Of a stretch of DNA of 64,000 nucleotides, positions 1-11,398 are shown in pieces. Origin of the DNA: Climacium dendroides (Eukaryota > Streptophyta > Bryopsida > Hypnales > Climaciaceae); NCBI GenBank assembly GCA_950106755.1, contig OX467082.1, positions 17,608,001 to 17,672,000 of the forward strand, written 5' to 3'. The position numbers and the translations under genes were made by a program. The notes under the pieces are model-generated. The model ran no database searches, was not told where the DNA came from, and saw nothing but the letters and a program-made list of their open reading frames with translations. How positions within the stretch are numbered: position 1 is the first letter of the stretch; each line of letters begins with the position of its first letter.

Positions 1-1101
1 CACCCTGCGCGGTACCGCACGCAGCCGTGCAAGGATGGTCGGAACTGCCGGCGTCGCGTGTGCTTCTTTGCTCACACGCCCGAGCAATTGCGGTTGCTCC
101 CGAATGCGGCCAACGCGGCGACCACGGCCGCTCGTAACGGGGGTTCCTACGACGGCTCGCCGCGAGCAGCTGCAGCAGCTAGCTACGACGGAGCTTTTGC
201 CTACGAAGCGCTATCATCTTACGATGGGTCGTCGATGGGTAACGTGGGCTCCCCTTTAAGTCACTTTTCTGGCTACTCAAGTTCGGCGCACTCGGGCCCG
301 GGATGCGTCCCATCGCAAACTTCATCGCCTAGGTCGACTCTTGTTGGGCACGCCCACTACGCACCGCCCATCTCTCCGCCCCTTTCTCCTACGGGGTCTC
401 CCCCGCTGTCTCCATCTTCACCCGAAGATTGGACGAGTGCCGGAACGTTTTCCAGCCTTTCCGGCATGTCTGGAGGGCAAGTTGCTATGTCTCAGGCGAT
501 GTGTCTACAGGCCACTCTCCAGCAAGCAGCTCAAGCCCGGTCGCTCAACGCGCATGCCCAGACCTCTCCAGTGCCTGCGCATCGTCGGCATTTGGACAGG
601 CTGAACTCCATGCCCACTTTGTCGATTCCGAGTTCCAGCGAGCATCGCAGCATGCACAGTGGAGGACACTCGAGCATGCATCCAGGGTCGGCCCCATCGT
701 CGCCATCTGGAGTCCCTCAGAAGTCGATGATGGAGCTGATCGCCACTCTCCAGCAGTTGGAAGTTCGTGGCTCGCCTCCTGCTTCGGCTGCGCAGTGGCT
801 CCAGCAACAATACACAACGGGACCATCTCCTCTTCGTCGATGCTCTCAGAGCGTCCCTGGTACGCCCACCAAAGTCTCTGGACGCTGGGAGCAGAAGGAG
901 CGATGGGAAGTAGACGAGAACGACGACGGCGAGCCCACCGTGCAGCGTGTGGAGTCCGGGAGGGATCTGCGAGCCAAAATTTATGGCCGATTGAGCCGAA
1001 ATTCGTTGAACGAAGTCGGGCCGGGTGTAGGAGATTCTCCTGATCTCGACTGGGTGAACGATCTCGTCAAGGAGGAGCCAGATCACCCAGCGGCATGGTG
1101 A
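1..1101 (+). CDS. CCCH tandem zinc-finger protein, plant RR-TZF type, 3' part
   Basis: This is the 3' part of a CCCH zinc-finger gene; the reading frame is open from base 1 to the TGA at 1099-1101 (366 residues) and the true start lies off the window. The first visible residues hold a complete CCCH finger with spacing C-x5-C-x4-C-x3-H (Cys10, Cys16, Cys21, His25 of the visible part). That spacing is typical of the second finger of plant arginine-rich tandem zinc-finger proteins, which bind AU-rich RNA and act in mRNA turnover, in P-bodies/stress granules and in the nucleus. The upstream finger and any ankyrin repeats are missing. A long Ser/Pro/Ala-rich middle follows, with SPPLSPS-type repeats and an [14 protein letters not shown] segment. 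Near the C-terminus is the family's conserved tail motif, read here as [13 protein letters not shown]. Codon use is GC-rich, unlike the AT-rich DNA downstream. The exact ortholog is not determined. Confidence 0.93.
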   Translation, partial: HPARYRTQPCKDGRNCRRRVCFFAHTPEQLRLLPNAANAATTAARNGGSYDGSPRAAAAASYDGAFAYEALSSYDGSSMGNVGSPLSHFSGYSSSAHSGPGCVPSQTSSPRSTLVGHAHYAPPISPPLSPTGSPPLSPSSPEDWTSAGTFSSLSGMSGGQVAMSQAMCLQATLQQAAQARSLNAHAQTSPVPAHRRHLDRLNSMPTLSIPSSSEHRSMHSGGHSSMHPGSAPSSPSGVPQKSMMELIATLQQLEVRGSPPASAAQWLQQQYTTGPSPLRRCSQSVPGTPTKVSGRWEQKERWEVDENDDGEPTVQRVESGRDLRAKIYGRLSRNSLNEVGPGVGDSPDLDWVNDLVKEEPDHPAAW

Positions 1102-2640
1102 AGGGGAGGAGCGACATCAGTGGAATCGCTCCTTTTATTTTCATGTACAGCGGTTGCTCTCGCAGGCGGTTTTGTGTCTAGCCATGGCTTCCTGTTGCTG
1201 AGTTGCTGGCGTGTCAAGAAGTTTTTTCGACAGTGGGTTAGTGAGGGTTGTGGCGGAATTTGAGTGAGCAAGAGAATATCTGGGATTAGGGATATTGATA
1301 TTTTTCATTATATGAAATTGGGGAGAGTACAGGAGGGTGAAGGGAAGCTGATATGACCTATTGGCTTGGGTTTGAAGTCATTTCGCCTTTATGCAGGCAC
1401 TCTGGAAGATCAGGTGGTGTCTTTGCTCCAGCAGACATCCTAGTTGTAGCCGAAGCATTCGAGATGGAGGTTGCACCGTAGCGCGATCCCTCACGGTTCA
1501 AGCGTGGAATGTTGCTGGTCGCCCCTGGTTTTTGGAGGGATTGGTAGTAGATTTGGGGTTGGGGAACCTGGGATTGTTGAGTACGGTAGGGTTTGATCTG
1601 AGAGTGGGTGGTAAATGACCATCTGAGCCATTGCACAGTAAAACAGCATGATATATACATATCTCGAAATATTGGGGTGCGCACTGCAGAGGAGCGGGCA
1701 GTGTGGAGGTAGGAATTAGGTAGCGACAATTATTATTCTGCTCGGTTTTGGCCGCCCCAAAAGGACTGGGAGGGAAGACACGAAACGGGGCCTCACTCAT
1801 TTTTTGGATTTTTCACTCAATTTGTGATTGTAGCTAACCAGGCTTTTGTTGATTTATCAAAAGCAGGATTGTAGTGGTAGAGACGGAGGAACATGCATGT
1901 GGATACTTTTGTGTTCATGCCAACGGCTATGACGTTATGAAACCTCGAGGTCTTCGTCCAAGTAGACCTTACGCACAGAAGGAGAGTAGTCATATGACCG
2001 ATCGACCTATCTCAATTTGAAAAGACAGTGTGTCGATCTATTGCCTAGGATTAAAAACTGTATATTCATTCATGATGTCATGATGACGATGGCTTCTGTA
2101 ATATATGTTTCTCTGCCCTGCACATTTTGCTCTACTTGTGATGTTGCTTGCACACAAGCTTGCTCTATGTAGTCGTTGCAACCCAGTTAGTGTGGTTTCT
2201 CTTTTCCATCCGCCTGTCTGGGGACGTTTCTTCTGGATGCGGTAGAATATTAGCCGTTCCCTTGTTCTGTGCAGGGTGTCTTTCCTTAAATTAAACCGTG
2301 TGGACAATGATCGAAACGAAGTAGTGAAATTTGATGTGGTGTTCTTCCGCCAGGTCGCTTGCGGCTGGCTGGCATGATTTTTACTCTTTGCAATGAATTC
2401 ACTTTCGTTTGTGTCCAAAAAAAAAGCAAACTTGATGTGGTGATTACTGTCGTAAACTTGGCAGTCTGGAGGTTGGTAGGTAAGGCTCAAGTAATCTTGC
2501 ATGTCTCTCGAGTCTCATTCTGTTACTGTATGAATGGTGGCACGTTGTCCTTCGAATCCTTTTTGCATGGGCTTTCTGATACTCTATCCTGTAGTTTCTA
2601 CTATTGCTGTATCACCTTTTGAGGAACTCCACTTCACTCC
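1102..2640 (+). other. Probable 3' UTR and unique downstream flank of the CCCH gene
   Basis: No protein-coding gene is recognised here. Base composition is intermediate between the GC-rich coding sequence upstream and the AT-rich repeats that begin near 2640, and nothing in it recurs elsewhere in the window. The simplest reading is a 3' untranslated region of unknown length followed by unique flank. TGTAA-type plant polyadenylation-like motifs occur around 2098, but I cannot place a cleavage site. Confidence 0.5.
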
Positions 2641-3049
2641 ATTACTGTAGTATTGTGACCACTGACCAGATTCATCTATAACCACCGTACTCCTTGAATT
2701 CATGCGAGTGCTGATTTTGATGCAATAGGTACTATAGTAGTGAAGTCAGTAACATGGAAATCATAAGGGACGGATTGACCTGTATCGTAAGTCGTGCAAG
2801 TCTGCAAGTTGGGCTTTTTTTGACTTCGAGTGAGATTTCTTGTCATTGAGGATGGAGTCAATGCAGACACTATGCATGTCCCTGGAAAAACTATCTCCTC
2901 TGTGTTGCACTTACTTTGCTGACACAGTGGTTGCTAACTTAGTGCAGTGTGAAGCACTGCGAACTGCATGCGGAACTGCGAACTGCGAACTGAATGCGTA
3001 ACTTATCCTTTGCAGACATGGCAAGGATATCTCATTGTCGAAGAAATCC

Positions 3050-3250
3050 TATTTTGGATGACGTAAATTCCCAACATATTTTTCCAAAACAAAAGATAAT
3101 TTAATTCAATTTTTGAATTCATAGACTTTGAAATTTCATAACTTTCATCCTGTAAGTCCAAATGCCATGAAAACAAGTCCTTGCACCCCTCTTTGCAAAG
3201 GGCTTTGTGATGGTACCAACAACGTTGCCAAGGGACTCCCAGTTTCTTAG
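3050..3250 (-). repeat. Hairpin-type dispersed repeat, copy 1
   Basis: Read on the minus strand, this stretch matches 5640-5790 on the plus strand. The match includes an AAGAGGGGTGCA start, a GGACYTAY..TGAAAGTTATG core and an AATTGAATTAAATTATCTTT segment. Part of it also matches 5785-5850 in the plus orientation, because the repeat itself is a diverged palindrome. No coding capacity is seen. It is probably an old miniature inverted-repeat element. Confidence 0.6.
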
Positions 3251-3828
3251 ATCTTAGGCCTATCAAACAAATAAAACAAAACTAACAATCTAACTTAGAT
3301 TTTGTAGAAAAAAAAGTCATTGTTAATAACTTTCTTAGTTCAAAAATTGGCCTTTCAAAATTGATTTTGACAAGTAAGTACTTTGTAATATCATACCACT
3401 AAAATCATAAGTCCCTCTGTAATATCACAAATGCTACCATTAATACTAGGGCTCATACTTGCTATGCTATGCATTCATTGTATCACATATTAGTAAAAAT
3501 TTGATATATTTGAATAGAATGCATGATAATGATTTTGATAAGTTTTGAAAATAATTATTTTAATTATTTTATAAAAATATTTTCAATCATGCATACATAG
3601 AAATCATATTTTTACACAATGTGATATTATTGAAATAGAGTAGCAGTTGACAATCACCTCTATAATATCACTCAAAGGGTGATATTATAAAAATAATATA
3701 GTTGTTGCAATTGAAGTGATATTAATATGGTGATATTATAAAGGTAGCAATTCCATTGCTTTTCTTGGCTTTATACTTCTTTTGCATTTCTATGATTTTG
3801 TCCTTTTGTGAGCTTTGAGCTTTTGATT

Positions 3829-4056
3829 TCAATTTTCTATTGCTACTACCAAATGATTTGAGAAATTTATTAGATTGAATCGATTTTGGATTTCACAACA
3901 ATTAAATTGTTTACGAAGTTTTTGAGATTTACAAGTTTTTCCTTTAAACTCTTCTATTTGGGTTGCCATTATTTGTGACAATTGAGTCAAATTTCTAATG
4001 CATTCTAATGTATGTGTATCTTTTACCGTATTCATCATTGCATGTATTTCATTCAT
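3829..4056 (-). pseudogene. Coding remnant inside TIR element, copy 1 (75 codons)
   Basis: A 75-codon minus-strand frame lies inside the left TIR element. It is alignable along most of its length with the frame at 4748-4936 in the second copy, and both contain KDTHTLECIRNLT. It is hydrophilic, and the KxxIEExKxKTxKSQ stretch could form a short coiled coil. No family is recognised. It may be the tail of an element-encoded protein or a frame kept open by chance. Confidence 0.35.
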
Positions 4057-4747
4057 CGTTCATTAAATTTCTATTGTTTATTTCAATATATGCTTATTCA
4101 TTAAAAATAATAATATGAAGATTTTAATAATTTTTATTTGAAGATTTATTGAAATTCTTGCTCTGCATTCTATCTAATACATAAATTTTTTAATGAAATT
4201 CTAATGATGAATGCGTAGCATAGCAAGCGCCAACTACTAATCATCATACTTACTACTAAAATCATAGGTCCCTTTGTAATATCACAAATGCTACCATTAA
4301 TACTAGGGATTCGTACTTGCTATGCTACGCATTCATTGTATCACATATTAGTAAAATTTTGATATATTTGAATAGAATGCATGATAATGATTTCAATAAG
4401 TCTTCAAAATAATTAATTTAAATATTTTGTAAAAATATTTTCAATCATGCATATATAGAAATCGTATTTTCACACAATGTGATATTACAAAAATAGAGTA
4501 GCAGTTTGCAATCACTTTTGTAATATCACCTTTTACAAAGGGTGATATTATAGAAATAATATAGTTGTTGCAATTGAGGTGATATTAAAGAGGATCCATA
4601 GGATGATATTATAGAGGTAGCAAATCAATTGCTTCTCTAGGCTTTACATTTTTTTTTGCATTTCTATGATTTTGTGCTTTTGTGAGCTTTGAGCTTTCAT
4701 GATTTCAATTTTCTATTGCTACTACCAAATGATTTTGAGAAATTTAT

Positions 4748-4936
4748 TCAATTGAAGCGATTTTGGATTCCACAACAATTTAGTTGTTCACAAAAATTTT
4801 GAGATTTATAAGTTTTTCTTTTCAATTCTTCAATTTGGGTTGTCATTTTTTGTAACAATGGAGTCAAATTTCTAATGCATTCTAATGTATGTGTATCTTT
4901 TATAGTATTTACCATTGCATATATTTCATTCATCAT
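4748..4936 (-). pseudogene. Coding remnant inside TIR element, copy 2 (62 codons)
   Basis: This is the second-copy counterpart of the frame at 3829-4056. Substitutions between the two are often conservative (H/Y, M/V, V/I, F/L, G/R, C/Y). The frame ends earlier here, after ...GIQNRFN. No start-site context or family assignment can be offered. Confidence 0.35.
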
Positions 4937-5194
4937 TCAATAAATTTCTATTGTCCATTTCACTATATGCTTACTTATTAAAAAAATTATACAAAGATTT
5001 TAGTCATTTTTATTTGAAGATTTATTGAAATTTTTGTTCTGCATTCTATTTAATACATAAATATTCTTATAAAATTCTAATGATGAATGCGTAGCATAGC
5101 AAGGGCCAACCGCTAGTATATAATAAAAATAATTAATATAATTAAAATATATTATTATATAATAATCTATTCATTAAATAATTAGGCTATTTGC

Positions 5195-5860
5195 TTGTTT
5201 TGTTTGTTACAATGAAATCTCTTGGCCCTTGCATTCCTTGGTCACATTCTTGGTTCTATTGGGGTGCATGAACTTTGTTTTGTGGTGTTGGAACCTACAT
5301 GTGAAAGTTATTAAATTTCATAGTTTTTATTAGTTAAAAATTTAGAAATTACTTTTGCAATTGTGGCAATGGCACATGGCATACTAAAGTTAGGACTTAT
5401 AGGCTGAAAGTTAAAAGATTTTTGAGTTATTGTTGGTTTAGAAAAATTAAAAAATTTCTTTTACTTTTGCTTTTGGACATTAATGAGGGCTTAACCATCA
5501 CTTTTGACATTGTGAATGGTTGTGGCAATGGCACAAAGCACACTATCTTGTACCTTAAGTTAGGTTGTTTGTTTGTTTTGTTTTGTTTTGTATGTTGAGA
5601 TCTAAGAACCTGTGAGTCTCCTTGCTACATTTTTGGTACCAGTAGAAAGTTCTACACAAAGAGGGGTGCATGAACTTGGTTTCACAGCAATTGGACCTAT
5701 GGTGTGAAAGTTATGGAATTAAATTTTTTTTATGAATTAAAAAAATTGAATTAAATTATCTTTTATTTTAGAAAAAACCATAACTTTTGCATTGTATAAC
5801 AAAATGCCACGAAACAAAGTCCTTGCACTCCTTTGTGCATAAGGCTTTCTTGTTCATATT
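5195..5860 (+). repeat. Two further diverged copies of the hairpin-type repeat
   Basis: A degenerate direct duplication lies here. The segments at about 5195-5330 and 5560-5730 share a TTGTTTGTTTTGTTT-like lead, a GGGGTGCATGAACTT core and GGACCTAY..TGTGAAAGTTAT. The second copy folds back on itself: 5668-5725 pairs imperfectly with 5770-5850 across an AT-rich loop. The family also occurs inverted at 3050-3250. Confidence 0.55.
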
Positions 5861-7960
5861 GAAAATTTGTGGATTTCATTTATAGCTCTTGAGACTTCAA
5901 TATGGCCATATTTATTATATTGAGACTTTTTGCAGTCTCATTTTTATCTTTGACTCAAAGATAAACCACTTTATTTCTTTATTAGTATTTTTTTATAAAT
6001 AGGTAACAACACCAACTTTTAGAATTTCATTTCAGAATCACTATTTGAGCATTATTCATTCTTGGTTTCAATAATTATTTTTGTAAATGAATTTATTATA
6101 TCTAGCATTATGTCTCAAAATCTGCAAAAAGTCTTAATATAACAAATATGACTATCAATGATGGTACATTTTACACAACTAATTGAGCCCTCAAAAAATG
6201 GTTGGTGGCACTAACTTTGGGAAATAGTGTGAACCTCCCTTTGTTGGAGACGATATTAACCAACAATTTAGGTAAGATACAAAAGACAATGTCAATGGCA
6301 CATATTATTGCAGATGTTGTCTTCAAACAAGAGCTACATTATCTATGTAGTGTAATTTAGCCACAAAAATGTTCTTTTTTGAAATGAAGCTTTTCAAGTT
6401 TAGTTATTGCTCTAATTTGGAAAGTAGGAAAATCTCAAAGTGCATATCTACAAATTCTTATTAAATACCAAAAAATTCTCAAAGAATAGATTCATGCCAA
6501 ATGTCATTCTAAAACAATTTTTTTCAAAAAAATTGAATGCCTAACTACTAAGAAATGAGAGGTATGAAATCAATGAGTGAAAAATAAGATTGCATGAGGC
6601 AACACCAGTTCACACTCAAAGAAGGACCAAGAGAAATTGCAACTTAATCTTCTCTATTTTTCTTGTCCTTGTTACACAAAATTCACACCAAACTACATCG
6701 AGAATCCTCAAGCAACACCAAGAAAAAAAACAAAATCCCAAATCACGCATTGAACGCTTTAAATCTAACAAATTGATTCAAAATGCTTCAAAAACTAAAG
6801 AAGAACCAATTGATCCACAACATCATCAAATTTACAATACTAATTCCTAAAGAAGAGAGATCTATGCACCTTATATCTTTCAATTACGAGTGCTCATTTT
6901 TGAAAGTTGGAGCAAAAAAACATATATGAGCTATATGGAAAGCTAAAGCAATGGCACTAATGGTGAGTGACAATATTGAATAAAATCAAAGTTGTCAAGT
7001 TTTAATAGACAAGAGCATCTCTTCAACTTGAGGGCACAAAATCAAAGAAAAAGGTCTTTGATGATTGCCTTGCTCATACAAGTGTTCTACCTTGGTTCTA
7101 TCACATCTATGGTTTTATTTTTATTTATTTTTAATCTTTTAATCTTTGCAGACCGTGGGATGGAAGGTATGTAGGTAATTTACATGGTATAAAATGAGGT
7201 ATTAACCATAATACCAAATATCCTAAATGCTTATTTGTTCATTTTAGATGCAAGGTTTAGGAAAAAGAATTTGTACAAAAAAAATCTCTAAGGTTTTGGA
7301 GAAATCAAAATCTTGTATAAAAATCCTTATACTAAATCAATTTTTTTAGGAATTAAATATATACTGGAAATTTAACAAAATATATCCTCTATTGGAGGGG
7401 TTGGTTTTCAACTCTAGAAACATATTTAAAAAATGCTTAGATTTTTTCATTGTCTTATGTTAATCTTTAAATTCTTGAGAAGAAAAAAGTCCTTTGAATG
7501 ATTTTAGAAGATTTCAAAGCTCTACGGTAGATATATCTTTTAGGAGATAGAGTGGTATTGGAAGTTTTTCCTTTATTGGTGTTTTCAAAATCTTTCCAAT
7601 TTTTGTAGAAATTAGAACACTTTGTTTTTTCAAAATTAATTTTTACTTTTGTACTTGTGAAGGATGAATAAATCTTTTAATACACTATTCTTAATGAAAA
7701 TACATTGTGAAAAATGTGTTTGCTAAAAGTGTAAAGTATTGTGAATTTGTAATATATCTATGCATTGCAAGATTCTTTGGGATGCTTTTTGCATCTTTGT
7801 TATTTGGAAAAATTGATGGAAATATGTGTAACATGATCTTTAATATAGGAAAAAAATTTAAATTTAAATATGTAGTGCAAAAATTTCCAACAAATGATGG
7901 TCAAAATCACCTAAAATTCTCTTGTTGGATCTAAATTTCTTTTTTCTTTATTTCACATCC
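5860..7960. other. AT-rich intergenic DNA, nothing recognised
   Basis: The sequence is very AT-rich with only short open frames (longest 86 codons at 6590-6850, low complexity, no family). I see no splice-consistent gene, tRNA or repeat partner elsewhere in the window. Confidence 0.5.
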
Positions 7961-8985
7961 TAAATAATTTTAATTGCAATCTATGGGGTCAAAGAACATA
8001 AAATTCTTATCACATGTTTTATTTAAGTGCAAGATTTTTTGGTTCAATTTTAACAAAAGGTGTTTTCATTTTTCTAGAGTCAGTGCAATAGAAATAGAGG
8101 TTTTGAATAGGTTTGACAAAAAAATGCCTTGGAACTTCAGGAATTAGTGCTCCTATTATTTAATACATTTGTGTTTCATTTTTTAATAATATACACTTTA
8201 CTTTGTTCCACTTTGGTTGTATTTTTTGTTTTATTTAGTCTAATTATGTTTTATTTCAATTTTAGTATAAACTTATTTTATGTTGCTTTGTTTTTCTTCA
8301 ATATAACTTAATTCACTTCCATTTCTATAAACTTTATAGATCAATGATAGATATAAATAGAATACCTTACTCTTACTTTTTTTGCAATAAACTTGAGTAA
8401 TTTTTGGTTGTTTGTAATAATTTTTTAATATTGAGTGTCTTATGAATAAAGAAGTTTGGTGAAGTTGATTTTGATGGTGTAAATATGCCTTACTAGACTT
8501 TGATAGTGATGGCGATGATAGTAACGATAATAGTAGTATTAATGATATTTATAGTGACAATAGTTGTAGTAGCAAAAGCAAAAGTGATGACAATAATGGG
8601 AATAATAGTGATGAGAGTGATGATGACAACAATAACAATAACAATAATAAAAATCACCTCCAAAATGTTAGGAATGTAGATGATGTTGATTTGAGTGATA
8701 GTTTCAATAAGGAATTGATTGCACTTGAAGAAGGCCTTGATCTAGAACGTATAGTTGTACTTCTACAATTTATTTTTTTATTCCACAATTCTACAATCCA
8801 CAATACCTTTGGTCAAGTATTATTTTGTATGCATTCAACAATTGTTGCAATATTAAAAATAATCCCAATCTGTAATATTGAAGTTTTTTTTAAGAATTCT
8901 TCAATCACATAAGTACTATTATCCTTGACAAACAACTAAAAGTAAACAAGAGAATGTTTCCATATTTTAAAAAGTTCACAATCTA
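7960..8985 (+). repeat. Dispersed repeat block, copy A, left part
   Basis: This part aligns with 15400-16405 over most of its length. Shared features are a TTTTTGTTTTATTTA region, a run of Asp/Asn/Ser codons and the ALEEGLDLE coding remnant. Copy A was later split by the solo LTR at 8986-10290 and continues at 10296-11030. It appears to be a fragment of an old mobile element or a duplicated dead gene; its type is not known. Confidence 0.6.
8494..8770 (+). pseudogene. Asp/Asn/Ser-rich coding remnant, copy A
   Basis: Read in one frame, this encodes a run of Asp, Asn and Ser residues followed by NVRNVDDVDLSDS and then ALEEGLDLE. The same order occurs in block copy B at about 15835-16095 (NVQNVNDVDLDDS and ALEEGLDLE), although copy B has a frameshift before the second part. 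Conservation of the residues across copies points to a real ancestral protein with an acidic low-complexity tract. No known domain is recognised. Confidence 0.4.
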
Positions 8986-10295
8986 TGTCACATTTCTATC
9001 TCCTAGGAATGTTTGAAGTGCTTTAGTGAGCAAGGGGGACCTTAGGGGTGATTTCCCAAGCCTCGTTAGAGTCTAAAAAGGGAGAAATGAGTGACTTTTG
9101 AGCAAATAGAGCTTAATAGCACTTTGGATTTGAAGGGAATGGTGGTGTATGATACATGCTTGGAAATTCCTTGAGAAGAAGCATCCAACCTTTTAAAGAA
9201 CATGTGATTTGAACTAATAAGTTAAAAATTATGGCCGTTCAAAGTTGACGGTGTCTCAGTGGGACATTTAAGGGCTAGGAGTGAGAGGTTCTCAATGAAT
9301 CCTTGATGAATATATGACATATAGCATATTATTAAAAAGTCAAGAACACAAGGAAGCTATAATGACAAGCATTACAAGGTTCTAAGCTATGAGTTCAAAG
9401 TTTTAGCCAAGAGAAGGGTTGTAGTGAAGGTGTGACACCAATTTTGTTCAATCCAAATCTTTAGAGGGCCATAATTTTATGAGAGCTTATTCAAATGAGA
9501 CAAGTGAATAGTCCATTGACATCTACTTGTCACATAAATATCCAAAATGGGCTCGCATGTGATATTTGGATCTTTAGTTGCAAAGTTATGCCATTTGGAA
9601 GTTTGGAAATCAAAACAGCTATGGCTGTAACGTGATGATTTTGATTGAAAATGGGTGGTCTTCCAAAATCAAAGTTGGTTTTGAAAGTCCCTTTGATCTA
9701 CAAAGAGGGAAATGACAAATGTCACAAAAGTACTATAAGAAAGGTTGGTCTCCTTCTTCACTCCCTCTTGGAGCCTTGGTGAATCCCAGTGACTCAAGGT
9801 TGGTGATATAATTTCACCATTGGGTTTAAGGTACTATGGAATACTTGTGTAGGTGTCCCATGGCATCGGTTGGATGGAGTTTTACTCCTTATTAGGCCAT
9901 TCCGATTGTATCACAAGTTATGAGTCCTGTCACGATATGCAAGTAGAAAATACACAATGAGCTTAGGATGAAGTGAGGTGATGTTCAAGGGCAATTAGCA
10001 CTAGTGGGAAATAATGCCTCTACTAAGTGCTTGAATATCAATGGAAATTCTGCCCTATGTCACTAAATGACATGTTTGGTGTCATACATGAGTGTGTATT
10101 AGGAGTCCCAAGGATTAAAACTTGGTAACATGAGTTGAAATGGGGAACTGATGTTGTGGATGCGTGACATGTGCAATATTAGTGAGTTGTGATTCAAGTG
10201 ATATTGAAAGTGAAGTGTGGTAAATTCATCAAGCTCTGAGAGGCTTTTAAAGGTTGCGTGAAGCTATAAGATATTATTTGGGTTATGACAATCTA
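8981..10295 (+). mobile_element. Solo LTR (8986-10290) with 5-bp target duplication
   Basis: The 1305-bp sequence begins TGTCACATTT and ends GGTTATGACA, giving the TG...CA ends expected of a long terminal repeat. It is flanked by a perfect 5-bp direct repeat, ATCTA, at 8981-8985 and 10291-10295. The paralogous block copy B lacks it at the matching place (about 16402), so it is an insertion. No internal retrotransposon region is present, as expected after LTR-LTR recombination. A diverged relative lies in the opposite orientation at about 20650-22903. The Ty1/Ty3 lineage cannot be assigned without internal genes. Confidence 0.85.
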
Positions 10296-11030
10296 CCTAA
10301 CAGTGTTTTATATTGCTAATTTTTCATTGTCACAAAAACTCATATACAAAATTGATGACTATAATGAATATATGGCATCACCTTTTAAAAGTCATTATGC
10401 ACACTCAATATGCAAAAAATCAAATTGCACCATTTCAAAACAATTCTCAAGGTTTGATGTTCAAAATTGTTTTTTGTGTCTTCTTTTTCTATTTCAATAA
10501 AAAGTAGAGATAGAATCACCAAATTTGGATTAAAAGTGTATGAATTTAACTAAAAAGGGATTATTTGTTTAATACAAGGATGACTTTAGAAATACCTTAC
10601 TTCACCAAATTATAAGTAAAAATGGCAATCCTAGTGTATTTAAGGTCTAATAGGTCTTTAAATATCACAATATACTCAAGTACCATGATACACTAATAAT
10701 ATTTTAGTGTGCCACAATGCATTTAACACTTCTATTGTTCATTTTCATTTTTTAAAGATCATGAATTGATGTTAAATTATTGAGATTGATCCTCCAATCT
10801 TATAATGCATAAATGTGCAATATACTATTGGAGAGGTCGAAGAGTCTATTGTAGTCATACATCTATATTTGCTTTATTAGAGCTTTCCTCCTTTACTCTT
10901 TGTACGGTTGTGAATATGACCAAGATGTACAAACATCTATTGCTCACAACACAATTGGATGTGTGCAAAAGATACCATACCATAATCCCACCAACTGCAC
11001 TTCCACTTTCTACACTTAAAATATAAAAAT
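10296..11030 (+). repeat. Dispersed repeat block, copy A, right part
   Basis: This is the continuation of copy A beyond the solo LTR. It aligns with about 16425-17580, including GATGACTATAATGAATATA followed by a CATCAC segment and, near the end, GGTACCATACCATA-like sequence. Copy B is longer because of extra AT-rich DNA. No gene is recognised. Confidence 0.55.
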
Positions 11031-11398
11031 AGATACACTACTATGTTTCCATAAAAAGCAATGCCTTGGAAATAAACAGGTTGATAGCTCTAACACCACA
11101 TCATCCTGGTAACCCTGCGAGTCGTAAATAACCTATTGTGCAATGCATAACGTATCTTGACCCTGAAAACTCAAATGATTTTAGGAAGACAATACTTGTG
11201 AAATTTTGTCCTCAACGATATCTGACTCTCCAAAAACCAAATTGTTTTGTAAGACGAAAGCCACGAATTTTTGTACTACAAGGTGTCTGACTCCAAAAAT
11301 AAAATTGTTGTAGTGAGACATCATCTAAGCATTGTACATGAACTTTTTGTACAGCACCGTTCCAGTAAGCAAGAGTGCATACAAATAAGACCATAGTT

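Larger units (their letters stand above)
3391..5103. mobile_element. TIR element present as a head-to-tail tandem duplication
   Basis: Two copies of a unit of about 855 bp lie head to tail (roughly 3391-4246 and 4247-5103). Each copy contains an element bounded by inverted repeats. The left ends are 3457-3480 and 4315-4338 (CTTGCTATGCTAYGCATTCAT) and the right ends, inverted, are 4204-4227 and 5080-5103. The elements are about 771 and 789 bp. The duplication also includes about 60 bp of left flank ending in ATTAATACTAGGG, so the pair arose by duplicating the insertion locus, not by two independent insertions. Both copies hold GGTGATATTA/TAATATCACC hairpins. A related 63-75-residue reading frame on the minus strand is described separately. 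The superfamily is not assigned. Confidence 0.75.

Noticed and set aside
429..1086. Long frames on both strands overlapping the CCCH gene (204 and 193 codons)
   Set aside because: They are shadow frames of a GC-rich coding sequence; the frame with the zinc finger and the conserved C-terminal motif is the real one.
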